The notes: generated from the letters alone by a model not told the origin. Positions 1 to 12,830 are shown, counted from the stretch's first letter. The stretch: DNA of 64,000 bases from Antilocapra americana (GCA_007570785.1 ML661885.1:37583771-37647770), one strand, 5' to 3'. Numbers and translations are program-made.

Positions 1-554
1 AAACTTTTTAAGACAGTGAAATTAAAATTCTGGAAAACTTTAAACTACATTTTGACCAAAATATAAACATTATAAGAGGAAAAACTTTTCCATACATTTC
101 AAGCATGAGCATGCTGTATACTAGAATATATTAAGACATATAAAGAGAACAATTTCTACAATAGCAAGTAAATATCCAAATATCAGAAAAAGGAGAATGT
201 CCTTTCCACAAATAAAATCCTAATTGAACGCTCAATTAACTCAAAGAAAAAAACTGAAAAACATTAAGGAAAAAAGCTTCTATGTACAAAGATAATAAAA
301 CACAGTATCACTGTTTAATTTCACCATATATTATCAAAAACTGACAAAATATAATTCTACATGTATTATTCACATTACTTCTAAAAGCTTTTTGTCTCAT
401 TAATTTAAGCCTTCTAAACTTTATAACTTAAAAGAAAAAATAAGTAGAAATAGTCATTAAAGATAAAATATCATTGCTCATAATTGTTAATCTGGGGTCA
501 TAGTTTCCTAACATTACAAATGCAGAAGATAAAATAATACGTAAGATACCTGAG

Positions 555-1066
555 TTCTAAGGAAAGAATATAAAAAGGAACGAATATATGTATAACTGAA
601 CCCCTTAGCTGTAACCTGAAACTAATACCACATTATAAATAAACTACACTCCAATAAAATAAAAATTTTAAAAGATGTGGTACATATTTACAATGAAATA
701 CTACTCAGTCATAAAAAAAAATGCAATAACCCCATTTGTAGCAACATGCATAGACCTAGAGATTATCATATTAAGTAAACCAGAAAGGGACAAACACCAT
801 ATGATATCACTTGTATGTAGAAGCTAAGCTATGACACAACGAACTTATCTATAATCCAAAAAAGGACTCACAGACATAGAGAACAGATTTGTGGTTTCCA
901 AGGGGTAGGGGAGGTGAAGAAGGGATGGATTGGGAGTTTGGGATAAGCAGATGAAAATTTACATAGAATGGGTAAACCACGAGGTCCTACTATAGCACAT
1001 GGGACTGTATCCAATGTCCTGTGATAAACTGTAATGGAAGTGAATATTAAATAAATAAATAAGATA
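555..1066 (+). mobile_element. L1 3' ends, two truncated pieces
   Basis: Bases 555-675 match the terminal L1 3' UTR (aactgaa...ccaataaaat). Bases 676-1066 match the upstream part of the same UTR (actactcagtcata, then ggtcctactatagcacatgg) and end in a taaataaataa tail. The order shows two separate 5'-truncated insertions or a duplication. Confidence 0.75.
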
Positions 1067-1963
1067 CATGATTTGGTCAAGAGAACATATTTAAATAGGG
1101 TAAAGTTAAAAATTGTTACGTTTCTCTTTAATTAAACATAAATAATGATAATAATATCTCATAATGTAATAATAATGACCTGATATATTATAGTAAGTTA
1201 TATAAATTAAAAATTAAAATCATATCTTTTTACACACCATTGTTTCTCTGAAACATTTCTAGTTGTCTACCTTATGCAATTTTCTTAAGCTCTCTAGACC
1301 TTTACTTCCTTATCTGCAAAACAGGAAATTAATATTTAATTTATACAGTTTCCTAAGAGTTAAACAATATGAAAAGCTCTCCATATAGAGTACCTGACAC
1401 ACAGTTCTGTATCTGATATTCTAGCTGATTAAAACACAGGATATTGTGTAGAAGGGATAAGATGCATCCTCTATATTATGATCTTGACTGATTCATTTGT
1501 TACAAATGTTAAAACCACAGGTCACATAAAAGCTATTGTAAAAAAGAAAAGCAATTATATGCAGTCAAGGAAAACTACTGGTGACCATTTAGTTTAACAA
1601 AAATCATTTATGGAGCACTCACATGTATGTATCAGGTAGTATACTAGATTTATGAAACATAAAAAGTGAGTAAGACAGTTCTTGCCATCAAGGAACTAAA
1701 TGTATCGAGAGGGAAATGAACAAATCACTGCAGAACAGAAAGATGTCTGAAAGCAAGTGAAGAATAAGACACTATGGAAACACAAATGACTGATGAGATA
1801 ACAGAGCTTGGAAAAAAAGCTGAAAGCTCCTGAAATATAAGTAGGCCTCTAAAGTAATAAAGAGAATGTTGGCAAGACCAGTGAGGGAGAACATTTTATG
1901 CAAAGAACAAGGCATATGTAAAAAGCACAAAAGCACAAACGTGCCTGTCATAGCTGGGAATGA

Positions 1964-2112
1964 CCCCTGGGTTGGGAAGACCCCTGAAGGAGGGCACGGC
2001 AACCCACTCCAGTATTCTTACCTGGAGAATCCCCATGGACAGAGGAGCCTGGGGGGGCTACAGCCCACGGGGTCACAAAGAGTCAGACACGACTGGGTAA
2101 CTAAGCACAGCA
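1964..2112 (+). mobile_element. Bov-tA/BOV-A2-type SINE, 5' truncated
   Basis: The diagnostic core is present: gggttgggaagacccctg, cactccagtattcttacctgg and gtcagacacgactgggtaac. The tRNA-like head is missing. Confidence 0.88.
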
Positions 2113-2301
2113 CGGCTGGGAATGACTAAATTATAACTGACATGTAGGAACTAAAGTCTCCACAGTTAGCTATATTAATATCTGGCAAAAGCTTAGAAGC
2201 ATAATACTTTCATAAAATAACTACTCACATTGCAGAAATTGTTTTAAAAAAGAAAAAAACTGAAGTCGAACTAATGAATTTGCTAATAGTTAATCCCTCT
2301 T

Positions 2302-2518
2302 AGGGCTTCCCAGGCGTAGTAAAGGACCCACCTGCCAATGCAGGAGACATAGAGACACAAGTTCAATCTCTGGGTCAGGAAGATCCCCTGGGGTGGGCAT
2401 GGCAACCCCCTCCAGTATTCTTGCCTGGAGAATCCCATGGACAGAGTAGCCTGGGGGCTACAGTCCACAGGGTCGCAAAGAGCTGGACACCACTGAAGCA
2501 AGCTGGCACACAGTCAGT
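2302..2518 (+). mobile_element. Bov-tA/BOV-A2-type SINE
   Basis: It starts agggcttcccaggcgtag, has the B-box-like region around gttcaatctctgg, then the core ccagtattcttgcctggag, and ends near agctggacaccactgaag. It is nearly full length and in opposite orientation to RIMS2. Confidence 0.9.
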
Positions 2519-2699
2519 CAATCCCTCTTAACAGATAATACAGGTTCAATTTTAGCTATAACACACACATGAAAAATTTATCTATAACACACATATGAAT
2601 ATTACTCTACCACTGCATCTTTACTATCTTCCAATAAGAGTAAAAAGTCAACACAAAATCTACTAGATAAGTTATAAATAAGGCACGACATTGCTACTA

Positions 2700-2990
2700 T
2701 TTTATAAAGTGTTTACTCTGATAAAATGTACAGACAGACTGGAAGAAGAAAAGTCTAGAAGCAGAAAGAACAGTTAGGAAGTTGTTGCAATACTTCAAGT
2801 AAAAAACATATGCGGTAGTGGTGTGAACTATAGTAGTAGCAAGAGAAGAAGTAAACTGATTTAAGAGATTCTGAGAAGTATGGCCCCTTAAGACCTGATT
2901 GAGGAAGAGGAAGAGAGGACTCCCAGAGCTTGGTTTGAGCAACCAGGAGAATAAGAAGGCAATTCCTTGAAAGAAAGAAACACATGAGAA
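2700..2990. repeat. Ancient mammal-wide repeat-like tract, family uncertain
   Basis: A tract with gtagcaagagaagaagtaaac and gactcccagagcttggtttgag resembles a commonly seen mammalian interspersed repeat. I cannot name the family with confidence. Confidence 0.35.
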
Positions 2991-3854
2991 GCAGATTTGG
3001 TGGAAAATAATGAATTCAAGTATAGACAAGGTGAATATGAGGTGACTATTAATTCATCTAAGCATAGATTTTCAGCAGGCAGCTACATAGATAGACCTCT
3101 AGCTCAAAAGAATAATCCAGCTAGTGAAATTACATCTGTAAATCATCAGCATACAACAGAATCTGAAGCTATGAAAGTGAATAAAAATCTCCCAAGGAAA
3201 TTGTTAAAGGAAAAAGGAAAAGTGAGGATAATGACCCCTAATCAAAATGCCTCTTCTCTTTGAACTGGCAAGCCTCCAAGGAAAAGAAGTTCAAAACAAA
3301 AGGACCAGCAATCTCTTCTATTCAGATTTTAGTAACACAATTAGAAGTTTCACCATATTTGTCAAAAGTGATTTTAATCAAACTAGAATTGAGTTACTTG
3401 AAAAACAAAGGTTACATATAAATATGAAATATTATCAAGGTCCTTAAGGCATTAAAATCTCATGTGAGAAATAAAAAAATAACCAGCTGCGGAGTAGTAA
3501 TTTAATTTTAAATATATGGAAAATTTGGATATTTTAAAATGACTACAAATGAATCTTCAATTGAATCATTCAAATATTTACTTCAGTTTTACACTTAGTC
3601 TGTGTTTAAAAAAAAAGCTAAATGGTCAATTCAAAAATTAAAGATTAGAATTACCTTATATATTTTACATATATATTCATAATGATTGAATCAGTTTAGG
3701 TATGCAACAAGGAATATACTAACCCAATATAAAATATGATCATTTAATTGAATAAGAAAACATATGTCAAAGGATCTTTCATGGTACCTGCCATCCCTGT
3801 TGGGTAAGAAGCAACACTATAGACATTACTGCAAAGCACTTAAAAGCACTCAGT

Positions 3855-4035
3855 GTGTATGCCAGGTACATGTCTAAGTGTTGCACAAATATTGACTCAT
3901 TTTGTCCTCACAATAGCCTTGTAAGATAGGTACTATTATTACTTCTACTTGCAGGCAAAGAAGCTGAGGCAGAGAGACTAAGCATCTTATACAAGGTCAC
4001 AGAACTAGTAAACAATAAAAGTGGGATTTACGCTT
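3855..4035 (+). repeat. MIR SINE
   Basis: Contains the MIR core hallmarks: gccaggtacatgtctaag, ctcacaatagccttgtaag, gctgaggcagagagactaag and caaggtcacagaactagt. Diverged, as expected for a pre-eutherian repeat. Confidence 0.8.
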
Positions 4036-4049
4036 CGTCTCACTTGGGC

Positions 4050-5860
4050 AAGAAGAGAAAACATAAACAATGTCACTACTACCCAATAGAAAGCTGGAAT
4101 GGTCACAGTAAGATCAGATAAAACAGAATATTTCAGAGCAAAGAATATTTCCAGGAAAAAAGAAAGTCATTTAACAATTATAAAGGGGCCAATTATTTAA
4201 TAGGATGTAATAATCCTAACTGTTTATGCAACTAAAAACAGAACTTTAAAATATATAAAGCCAAAGTTGATAAAACTGATACCCATCTTTTAATAACTGG
4301 TAGGAAAAAAATGTAGAAAATAAACAAGGATTTAGTAGAGTTGAGCAACTCTATTAAACAACTTGACCTATTGAACATTTAAAAACACTGTCAAAAAACA
4401 ACAGAATATACACTCTTTTCAAGAACTCACAGGACGTTTGTCAAAATAAAGCAGTCTGGGCCATAAAATAAGTTATTGGTACATTTCAAAGGACTCAAGG
4501 CATACAAAGTATATCTGCAACCACAACAGAATGAAATTAAAAATCATGAACAGAAAGATGTCTAGAAGCTTCTACCCCAAATATTTAAAAAATAAATAAC
4601 ATACTTCTAAGTTATTCATAAGTTAAAAAAGAAAAGTAAAATTAGAAAATGGTTCAACTGAGTGAAAATGAAAAGACAACATATTAGAATTTGAGAGATG
4701 CTACTGAAGCAGTACCTAGGGGAAATTAACAGCACATGAGGCCTGTATTAGAAAAGAAGGAATGTCTCAAAGCAGTAACCTCAGCTTCCACCTTATGAAA
4801 CCAGAAGAAAGCAGAGACAATTAAACCCACAATGAGCAGCAGAAAACAAATAATTAAGATCAAAGATGAAATCAACAATTTAAAAATCAATAAAATGAAA
4901 AACTGGTTCTTTGATAATATCAATAAAATAGGTAAGTATCTGTCAGACTGAAGAGGGAAAAAGAGAAAAGATACAAATTGCCAATATCAGGGATGAAAGA
5001 GGTAGCATCACTACAAATCATACAGGTATTAAAAGAATGATCATGCAAATATACTAGGATACTGATAAATTCAACAACTTATGAGGAACTAAACAAAGTC
5101 TGTGAAAGATACAAACTACCAGAGCTCATTCAAGAAAAGAAAATAGATAACCTGAATAACCCTATGTCTATTAAATTGAAATTGTACTTAAAAACTTTCC
5201 CCCCAAAATAGAACCGTATGCCCAGATGGCTTCACTGGTAAAATCTATAAAATATTAAAGGATAAATTATACCAACTCTACAGAAACTCTACTAAAATAC
5301 CAGAGAGAAAGAAATACTGCCCAATTCATTTTATCTGGCCAGAATTACTCTAATAACAAACTCAAAGACAGACATCACAAGAAAAGAAAACTACAGATAT
5401 TAACCCTCATGAACACAAAAGCAAAAACTGTAAACAAAATTTTATCTAATCCAACTCATTAACATGTAAAAGATATAACCCATCATAACTAAATGGATTT
5501 ATTCCAAGAATACAGAGTTGGTTTAACACTTCAAAATCAATTAATGTAGTTCACCATATTAACAAAGAAAGCAAAAACATATAATCAGTCTCAATAGACG
5601 GAGAAAAAGTATTTGACAAAATTCAACATCTATTCTTAAGGTAAACAAACAAAAAGTTTTAGCAACATTTATAAAGAGCTGACAGCTAACATAATACTTA
5701 ATAGTGAATGCTTTCTCCACAAGATGAGAACAAAACAGGAATTTCTCTTCCCATCACTTCCACTCAAAATTATACTGAAGTTTCCAGCCAACACAACTAG
5801 TCAAAGGAAAGAAAAAAAATCAGGTGACCAGGGAGAAAGATAAGGAAAAATAAAGAAAAG
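4050..5860 (+). mobile_element. Old L1 ORF2 tract, decayed
   Basis: A long A-rich tract follows L1 ORF2 nucleotide order, with phrases such as ggcttcactggtaaaatct, tggatttattccaagaatac and gacaaaattcaacatctat. It is broken by many stops and indels, with no open frame left. Confidence 0.75.
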
Positions 5861-6752
5861 TTATTAGTTCTGGGTAAAACAGAAAAATAAAAAAAGGGAA
5901 ATAATGAGAAAATGGAGAAATTAAATCACAGAGGGGAACAAATTCCCATTATGTCTAAGTAATGTATGTAAAGACATCAGCTTCATATTTTTAAGCTACC
6001 TAAAAACTGGGTGATAAATATCTCCTACTAAGAAGGAGATAAATGCAAATTATAAAGAACATATTGAGACAATTTAAAACACTGCTTTTGCTAATTTCAA
6101 CATAGCATTCTTTGGGAAATATTAATATACTCCCTAAAGTGGATGGATGAACTACAAAAATCTAGTACAGGTGTGAAACACAGCCTTAACATTTCTTCTT
6201 TAAATTCTATATTCTGATATTTTTTCATTAATGTTAAAACAAAAATAAAGGATATTGTAGCCTCAAAAGCTATAAAATTATGAAACACAGAATCTCAAAG
6301 CCAGAAAGAGCCTCCTTCAGAAAGAAAGGAAATAAATATAGGCCAAAACAAGAGCATATCTACCAAGCTGATAAAATTATGTGAGGTAATTGAAAAAGCT
6401 ATGACACAACATTAACCAGCTGAGTGACTTTAAGAATGAACTCTAGTGTTTCTGGATCTGAGTTATCTACATCTATAAAATAAGAAATTAGGCCAACTGA
6501 TCTCTAAATTCTCTTCATCTTTGAAAGTCTAAGATCCTATGAGTCTGAAAGATCATAAGCTAAAGAACAAAAACAAGGAGATAAATACCTTTTTAATTCA
6601 GAGGAAAGTTTTTTAAATTCTTTTATCTGAACTGAAGACACTAGGAAAGGTTTTTGTTCAGTGATTAACCTAAATGTTAATTTCAGTTGTCTGTTTTATT
6701 CACGATGAGCTTAAGTATGAGAGAATTACAAGATTCAGCTTTCATCCTGTAC

Positions 6753-6963
6753 CTTGTTTGAGCGTAATGATACTCGACCTCCACAACGAGCACAGAACTT
6801 GGTTTGGCAATATGAACAGTTATGGCCACATCCGTCAGCGAACTTGGTTTTGTGGCAGATGCCACAGGTTGGAGCATCACCCTTCTGTTCTTGCTGCTGC
6901 TGTGACTCTTCACCCATCTTCTTTACCTGCTCCTTATACATTTCAAACTGCTGATGAAGTTTT
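6753..6963 (-). CDS. RIMS2: RIMS2 coding exon, N-terminal zinc-finger (Rab3/Munc13-binding) region
   Basis: This internal exon of RIM2, a presynaptic active-zone scaffold, encodes 70 full codons. It starts KLHQQFEMYKEQVKK, passes a Gln-rich stretch (SQQQQEQ), and then carries the zinc finger with CxxC pairs at exon residues 33/36, 49/52 and 57/60 plus an extra Cys at 45. It ends VSLRSNK. The MYKEQ and QQQQEQ sequence matches RIM2 rather than RIM1 as I remember them. The acceptor is a pyrimidine-rich tract ending ctgcag at 6969-6964. The donor is gtacag at 6752-6747. Exon length is 211 nt: one base completes a split codon (phase 2 in), followed by 70 codons (phase 0 out). In the RIM family this region binds Munc13 through the zinc finger, and flanking helices bind Rab3-GTP. 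The fourth CxxC pair (VCNLC in known RIM2) must come from the next exon, which I do not see here. No stop or frameshift is present, so the exon looks functional. Confidence 0.96.
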
Positions 6964-7444
6964 CTGCAGAGAACACAGACAAGAAAAATTTGGTTTCCTG
7001 ATGGTCTCAAAAAATAGTAATAATTATCACCATCTGGGGACACAATTTTATATCTGAAAAATTCATAAGGTGAGAATAAAGAATAAAAATTTAACTTTCT
7101 GTTGATGGAATAACATCTCTTATGGCGCACAACATCGTAAAAGTGTAACTAGTTCTACCTTCTGACACACATGCAAATTTGATAAACAGTACAATTAACA
7201 TACTTCTTTGAAAAGTAATTGTAATATTTCTACCAACTATCTGCAATATGTTTTCAACCATGTACCACGAAATATTTACAATGCTATTTTTCAAAAGTTT
7301 AGCTTCAGAAATGGACAGCAATATGACTTGTACAGGGAAACCAAAACCTATCAACTTCACATGACCTAGACAGACTCGCAACTGGAATGCAATTAATTAA
7401 GAATCAAAACAGAGAGGAAAACGTTGGATGAGTGGTCTCACTCC

Positions 7445-7480
7445 TATCCAAATCTATTCAACTATCCAAATCTATTCAAC
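7445..7480. repeat. Perfect 18-bp tandem duplication
   Basis: The unit tatccaaatctattcaac occurs twice head to tail (7445-7462 and 7463-7480) with no mismatch, which points to a recent slippage or duplication. Confidence 0.95.
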
Positions 7481-8636
7481 ATCCTGGACATTAGTTGGCT
7501 GCAAAGACACTGTGAAATGTTAGGAGTCTACCAAATAAGGCAGTACAAGTAAAAGTAAGGCCTTTACTGATTCTAGTTAAAAATAAGTAGTGATAAAATT
7601 TTTACTTCTATTATCTTTATAAAAGAGGATTTTAAATGATTAAAACTATAATTTTGATTTACAAATCAAAGTTCCTAGTCAGAACTAATGCTTAGGATTT
7701 ACAAAGCTGCAAATAATGTCACCCTCATCTTCAAAGGGACAAAAGGCTAAATAATCTACAAAAGCCTAACTTCTCTTGATCCCATCAGAGAGTTGAGGGT
7801 AATAAGACAAGCAAATAATCTGAACTCCAAGACAAACCCTTCCAAAGAACAATGGGCCACACTGTTTCACCTTTGGCAAAGCATAGGAGAAAGAGGTAGC
7901 CACCAGACAGTTAAGAGGAAATTCACTAAAATTTTATTTAGCAAACTGTAAAAGTCAAGTGTGGGCTAACATGACAATTTGGAATAGCTATGTGCCCAGG
8001 ATCACAAGCACTCTTCCACATACCTGCACTGGTTATTCATGAGGAACAATGAGAGCAGGACATAAGAACAAAAAGAACCTTTTGGGGGTGCATATGTACA
8101 AACATAACTGAAGTGACTAACTAGTGGCTACTAGATCTTACCCACAGACCAAAGGCTTTTATCATGAAGGGAGAGGTAGAAACTCCTGCCCTAAACCATT
8201 CAGAGATACCAAGCCAGCTTCCTTACTTGGGAAAAAGGGAGTAAGAACTCTGAGCAGGCCTCATCCCTGAGGCCCCTGTAGACAGATCCTGTCAAAGATG
8301 GAAGATGGGAAACGCACAGCAGAGCACCCCAACCCTATCACAAGCCTAATATCAAGAAATAAGCACCAGTTATTTTGCTGCTGGGGGTGGGCAAGAACAG
8401 GGAGAGAGGCCCTCTCTCCTCTGTGACCTAAGTGGGTAAGAATAGCTGAAGGGGTAGCAAAACATAAAAAAACAAACAACAACAAAACAACTTATAGTAC
8501 TCCTGCATTCACCCCAAGCAAAAAGCAACAGGAGCTCACTGTTAGAGAAATCTGAAAACAGTAGTGCCCTAGACATAATGATCGCAACGACACAATCCAA
8601 ACCTATCCGAGCCCCTGACGTGACTAGTGATTTCAC

Positions 8637-8842
8637 ACCCCAGTGGCTCAGCGGTAAAACATTTGCCTGCAATGCAGGAGACGCAGGTTTGATCCCTGGG
8701 TCAGGAAGATTCTCTGGAAAAGGAAATGGCCACCCACTCCAGTATTCTTGCCTGGAAAATCCCATCAACAGAGGAGCCTGGTGGGCCACAGTCCATAGGG
8801 TTGCAAAGAGTCAGACATGACTTAGCAACTAACAACAACAAA
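8637..8842 (+). mobile_element. Bov-tA/BOV-A2-type SINE
   Basis: It reads from accccagtggctcagcggta through gttgatccctggg-like B-box sequence and the cactccagtattcttgcc core, ending in an aacaacaacaa tail at 8842. Confidence 0.9.
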
Positions 8843-8924
8843 GGGAAAAAACATGATTATGTCAAAATATGCTGAGAAAATGCCTGAATCAGCAAACTAG
8901 GAATAGACAGAAACTTCCTTAACT

Positions 8925-10060
8925 CTATAACAGTATCCACAAAAGGGTCTACAGCTAACATCATAATGTATTTGAAATACTGAGTGTTTTCCCCCTAAAA
9001 TCAAGAACAAAGCAACGTGTTGTCTCTCACTACTCCTAATCAACACCGGACTAGAAATCCTAGCTAATGCATCAAAGCAAGAAAAATAATAAAAATTAAA
9101 CCATAGAGGTTGGAAAGGAATATTTTTAAACTGAACAGATGGCATAATTGTCTATGTATAAAGTCCCAAAGAAACTATAAAAAAATACTCCTATAATAGA
9201 TGAGTCTAGCAAGGTCACAAGATACATGCTCGATATATAAAAAGCAATTGCATTTTTTATACTAGCAATAGACAGTTGGAAATCAAAATTTTTTAAAGTA
9301 GTATGCCATGGCATCAAAAATAAAAGAAAGAAAAGACTGAGGTATTAATCTAGCAAAATATGAGCAGACTTTCTTTGGTAAGAACTATAAAATATTAATA
9401 AAAAGAATCAAAAGATATCTAATTAATAGGAGAAATATTCTACATTCATCATGAGAAGCTTCAGTACTGTTAAGATACCAATTCTCTACAAATCGTTTCA
9501 ATGCCATCTCAAATCACAATCTCGGAAAGAATTCTTTAAACAAATTGACAAGCTAACTCTAAAATTAGTATGGAAAAGCAAAACCCTCAAATTAGGCAAC
9601 ATATTTTAAAACAGAAAAAGACTGAAGAACTCACACTACCTAATTTCAAGACTTACTATAAAAACTACAGAAGTAATCAAATATTGGTAAAGCATAAACA
9701 CACATACAATAAAACAGAGTCCAGAACAGTCCAATGCTTAAACGGTCACTACTTTTTTAAAAAGATGTGTAGGTAATTCAACAATAAAGAATAGTCCTTT
9801 AAAACAATAAAATAAATCCATGTGTAAAAATAGTAATTGGAAATCCATTGTGTAAAAAATAAACCTCAACCTATATGAAAATTAACTAAATGTGTTACAA
9901 ACTGTAAACAATAGATTAAAGAGCTAAATAAAATGACTAAAAGTATAAAACTTGTAGATGAAAACAGTGAAGAAAAGTGTGGCCCTGGGTTCAACAAAGA
10001 CTTCTTAGCTAGGTTAGACAACGTATAGGTTCTAGACCTTCAACAGAATTTAAAAAGCAT
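8925..10060 (+). mobile_element. L1 ORF2 fragment
   Basis: Follows L1 ORF2 order: ggtctacagctaacatcata, caaggtcacaagatacatg, agataccaattctctacaaa. Many in-frame stops. Confidence 0.75.
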
Positions 10061-10084
10061 GAACCAGAAATCTGCCAATGACAA

Positions 10085-10310
10085 TATGTAAATGAATGAA
10101 TATAGCTATGCTCCAATAAAACATTATTTATGGATGCTGAATCTTGAATTTCATGTCATTTTTATAATCTCAAAATATTATTATCAAAAAACAATTTTTT
10201 TCTAACATTTTTTAAATGTAAAAGCCATTTTTAATTCACTGGTTATACAACAACAAGCAGTGAGCCAGATGTGGCCTGTGGATCACAGATTGTCCAATTT
10301 TATATGATAT
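10085..10310 (+). mobile_element. hAT-Charlie-like non-autonomous DNA transposon, partial
   Basis: Shares gctatgctccaataaaac and gtgagccagatgtggcctgt with the copies at 14790 and 48587. Termini are worn, so family is inferred from the better-preserved copy at 48587. Confidence 0.6.
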
Positions 10311-10314
10311 GATT

Positions 10315-10565
10315 TAATTTATGTAACATTCGAAAAAAGACAAAATTATAAGGACAGGAATGAGATCAGTGGTTGCTAGGAAGTGGAGTAGAGCAAGGGG
10401 ACTGACTACAAATGGACACAAGGAACGTTCAATGGTGAGGAAAATAGCCCATGTCTTGATTATAGTGGTAGATATTACTGCGTATGTTTTCTAGAATTTA
10501 CTGAAGTGTATGCCTCAAAGGAGTGAATTTTACTGGTAATAAATATAACCTCAAATAAGTCTGAT
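10315..10565 (+). mobile_element. Old L1 3' end fragment
   Basis: Matches the older L1 3' UTR type: ggacaggaatgagatcagtg, ggttgctaggaagtgga, then gatattactgcgtatg. Ends before the adjoining SINE. Confidence 0.6.
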
Positions 10566-10604
10566 TTTTAAAAACAGTTAGTTTCAAAGTGCTAACCTAA
10601 AATC

Positions 10605-10803
10605 AGTGTGTGTGCTCAGTAGCTCAGTCGTGTATGACTCTTTGCAACCCCATGGGCTGTAGCCTGCCAGGCTTCTCTGTCGATGGAATTTTCCAGGCAA
10701 GAATACAGTGGCAGGCTGCCATTTCCTAATCCAGGGATCTGACCCACATCCCTTGCACCTCTTGCGTTGGCCACTTTACCACTGTGCAGCATGGGAAGCC
10801 CCC
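10605..10803 (-). mobile_element. Bov-tA/BOV-A2-type SINE
   Basis: Reverse-complement core: gtgtgtgctcagtagctcag, ttgcaaccccatgggctgta, tccaggcaagaatacagtgg, ending catgggaagcccc. Same orientation as RIMS2. Confidence 0.88.
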
Positions 10804-12129
10804 AGTCTAAAGTCAGTAGGTAAACCAAAAACAGAGCCATGTCAGTCCTTTTATCTCTGTAACCACAAAAGCATATTTCCATTTTCATACCTAATATTAA
10901 TAAATTCAAATAGCTATGCCAGTGTTTTTTTTTCTATAACTTCAGGTAACATACTATTTTTCCCTGGTGGTCTTTCACCAGGTTTAAGTGAATCTCTAGT
11001 AACACAAAATCAGCATCACTACAAGAGACTCAAGTTCATAAAACATGTAGAAGAACAAGCACGATTTTAAGTGGACCATGAATGAGCTCTGCATCAGAGC
11101 TTCTCCCACCATTTGGAAGAATGATCTTTCTATGTGTGAGGCAACTATCCATTTCTACTGTATGCCTGTTTATACACTTATGATCTCTAGCATGATCTCT
11201 CAGTATATGGCTGAACCTCTCTGGGAGGAAGAGAAAGAAGAAGAAAATTGAGGCAAATGCTTTGTTTTAGTTCTAGAGGCACTGGAGTACTCAGCAAGTT
11301 ACCAAGTCAAGTTACACTGGAACAAAAAGTAGAAATCTAGTGAAGCAAACTGTGCTACTAGGGCCTCAACGGAAAAAGAAACCCCATTTTTTCACACACA
11401 GGGATAAGGCCAGTAACATAAGTAGAGAAATCAGTAATTATGTACCCCAAAGTGCTTAGATTAGAGCTATTGAAAACACTCTTGCAATAAGAACTGTAGC
11501 AGTCCCTGAGACTGTAGCATTATTGGGGCTGTGGGGTGGGATCAGATCTTCCCTGTTGTAGGGAGCAGAGAGAGAGAGAAGTGAAAGTTCAGATAGGACT
11601 AAATTACAATAGTTTGAGGAGGGAAGAGAGCACTTTTAGAAAGATTTTTTTTTTTTGTATTCATCCTTCCAGTTCTATAAAATGAGAAACTACCATATGT
11701 AGAAGCGATGGTGTACAAGCAGATTCAAGAGCTCAATCATGTTCCTTGCCAAAGAGATCATTTTTCCCTTTCCCATTTATACGTAGGCCAAATTCTATCT
11801 CTGCTTCCTCATCCCAGTCACTCTTCAACCAACCTAACCTGGTTTCCAGTCTACTTAATCCTCACAAATTTTACCAATGGCCTCCCTGTACGTAAAACTA
11901 ATGGACACATTTTTTTAGTCTCCATCTTACTGGGTTCTCAACAGTACTTTAAATTATGTTCACTGCCCACTTGGCTTTCATTATTTTTTTCTGGTTTTCT
12001 TTTTGTTTCTCTAGCCTTTCATGCTCTTTTCCCTTTAAAGGTCAAGACTCAGGCCTCTCTTCTCTTTTTACTCTGTGTCTTCTTAGGCAGTGTTACCAAT
12101 ACCTGTCTTCACTTTCCTCCTACATACAA

Positions 12130-12830
12130 ATTATTACTTATAAATGTAAATCCTCAGCTCAGACTTCTCCTCTGAGCTTCAACATTCACTTGCCTACTTC
12201 ATATCTGTATTGGGAAGTCTCAGCATCACTTGAATTTCAATGCATATCAAAGTGAACTCGTAATTTTCCTATTAAGCCAAATTCCCTTCCAGTATTTCCT
12301 ATTTCACTAAATTGTGACACCATTTAATTATACAGACCTCGAATATAGAATTATTCTAGAACTACCTTTCTCCCTCAAATGCATAATTAATCTATCATGA
12401 AATCCTTTCAATCTTACTTCTTAAGTGTGCCCTAAATCCTTCTACTTGTCTCTGTATCCATGGTCAATACCACAGGCCTCGTTATCAATGCCCACCTAGC
12501 CTCCTGGCTAGGCTACTCACATTCATACTTCTCCCCTTCTGCATACTTACAGAAAAATTATCTTGTCATCTCACTGTTTAAAATACTCTAATGGCTTCTG
12601 ATTGCTTTCAAGAAAAATAAAAACCTTATGAAGTCTTACAAAGTCTTGAATGCTCGCCCACACATTCACCTCTTCAACCTCATTTTTTGCACTGTTTCTT
12701 TTCCTTCTTTCTGCTAAAGCTACTCATCCTTTAGACTCACTATGGTGCATCTCATTACAGGATGTATTTTATACACCCTCCTGCCTTCTCCCAGAATAGA
12801 TTGCAACACATGCCTTTTCTTCCTTTCTCT
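12130..12830. repeat. LINE2 (L2) tract
   Basis: A pyrimidine-rich run with L2-like phrases such as cctcctggctaggctactc, ctaatggcttctgattgctt and tcttgaatgctcgcccac. The ORFs on it are chance reading frames of the diverged repeat. Confidence 0.6.

Larger units (their letters stand above)
1..6752 (-). other. RIMS2: RIMS2 intron downstream of the zinc-finger exon (runs out of window)
   Basis: This intron begins with the donor gtacag and continues past base 1. I looked on the minus strand for the expected next exon (VMWVCNLCRK...) and did not find it. Contents are L1 3' ends (about 555-1066), two Bov SINEs, a MIR at 3855-4035 and a decayed L1 ORF2 tract at 4050-5860. The stretches 1-550, 1071-1956, 2519-3854 and 5861-6752 hold no gene that I can recognise; 1265-1420 and 6405-6545 look like worn MIR pieces. 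Confidence 0.85.

Noticed and set aside
1..6752. Next RIMS2 exon with the fourth CxxC pair
   Set aside because: No minus-strand sequence encoding VMWVCNLC was found, so the exon is taken to lie outside the window.
6674..7057. Plus-strand ORF of 127 aa across the RIMS2 zinc-finger exon
   Set aside because: It is the antisense shadow of the real minus-strand exon, with no homology of its own.
6964..7130. N-terminal extension of the zinc-finger ORF (MRHKRCYSIN... onward)
   Set aside because: It reads through the intron upstream of the ctgcag acceptor. The sequence before KLHQQF has no relation to RIM2.
8637..8842. Possible tRNA gene (tRNA-like A/B boxes)
   Set aside because: The tRNA-like head belongs to a Bov-tA-type SINE; no cloverleaf with a proper anticodon arm remains. 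The same applies to the other SINEs here.
11708..12175. 155-aa plus-strand ORF
   Set aside because: Low-complexity, Leu/Ser/Phe-rich translation of a pyrimidine-rich tract that runs into an L2 region. No domain, no splice context.
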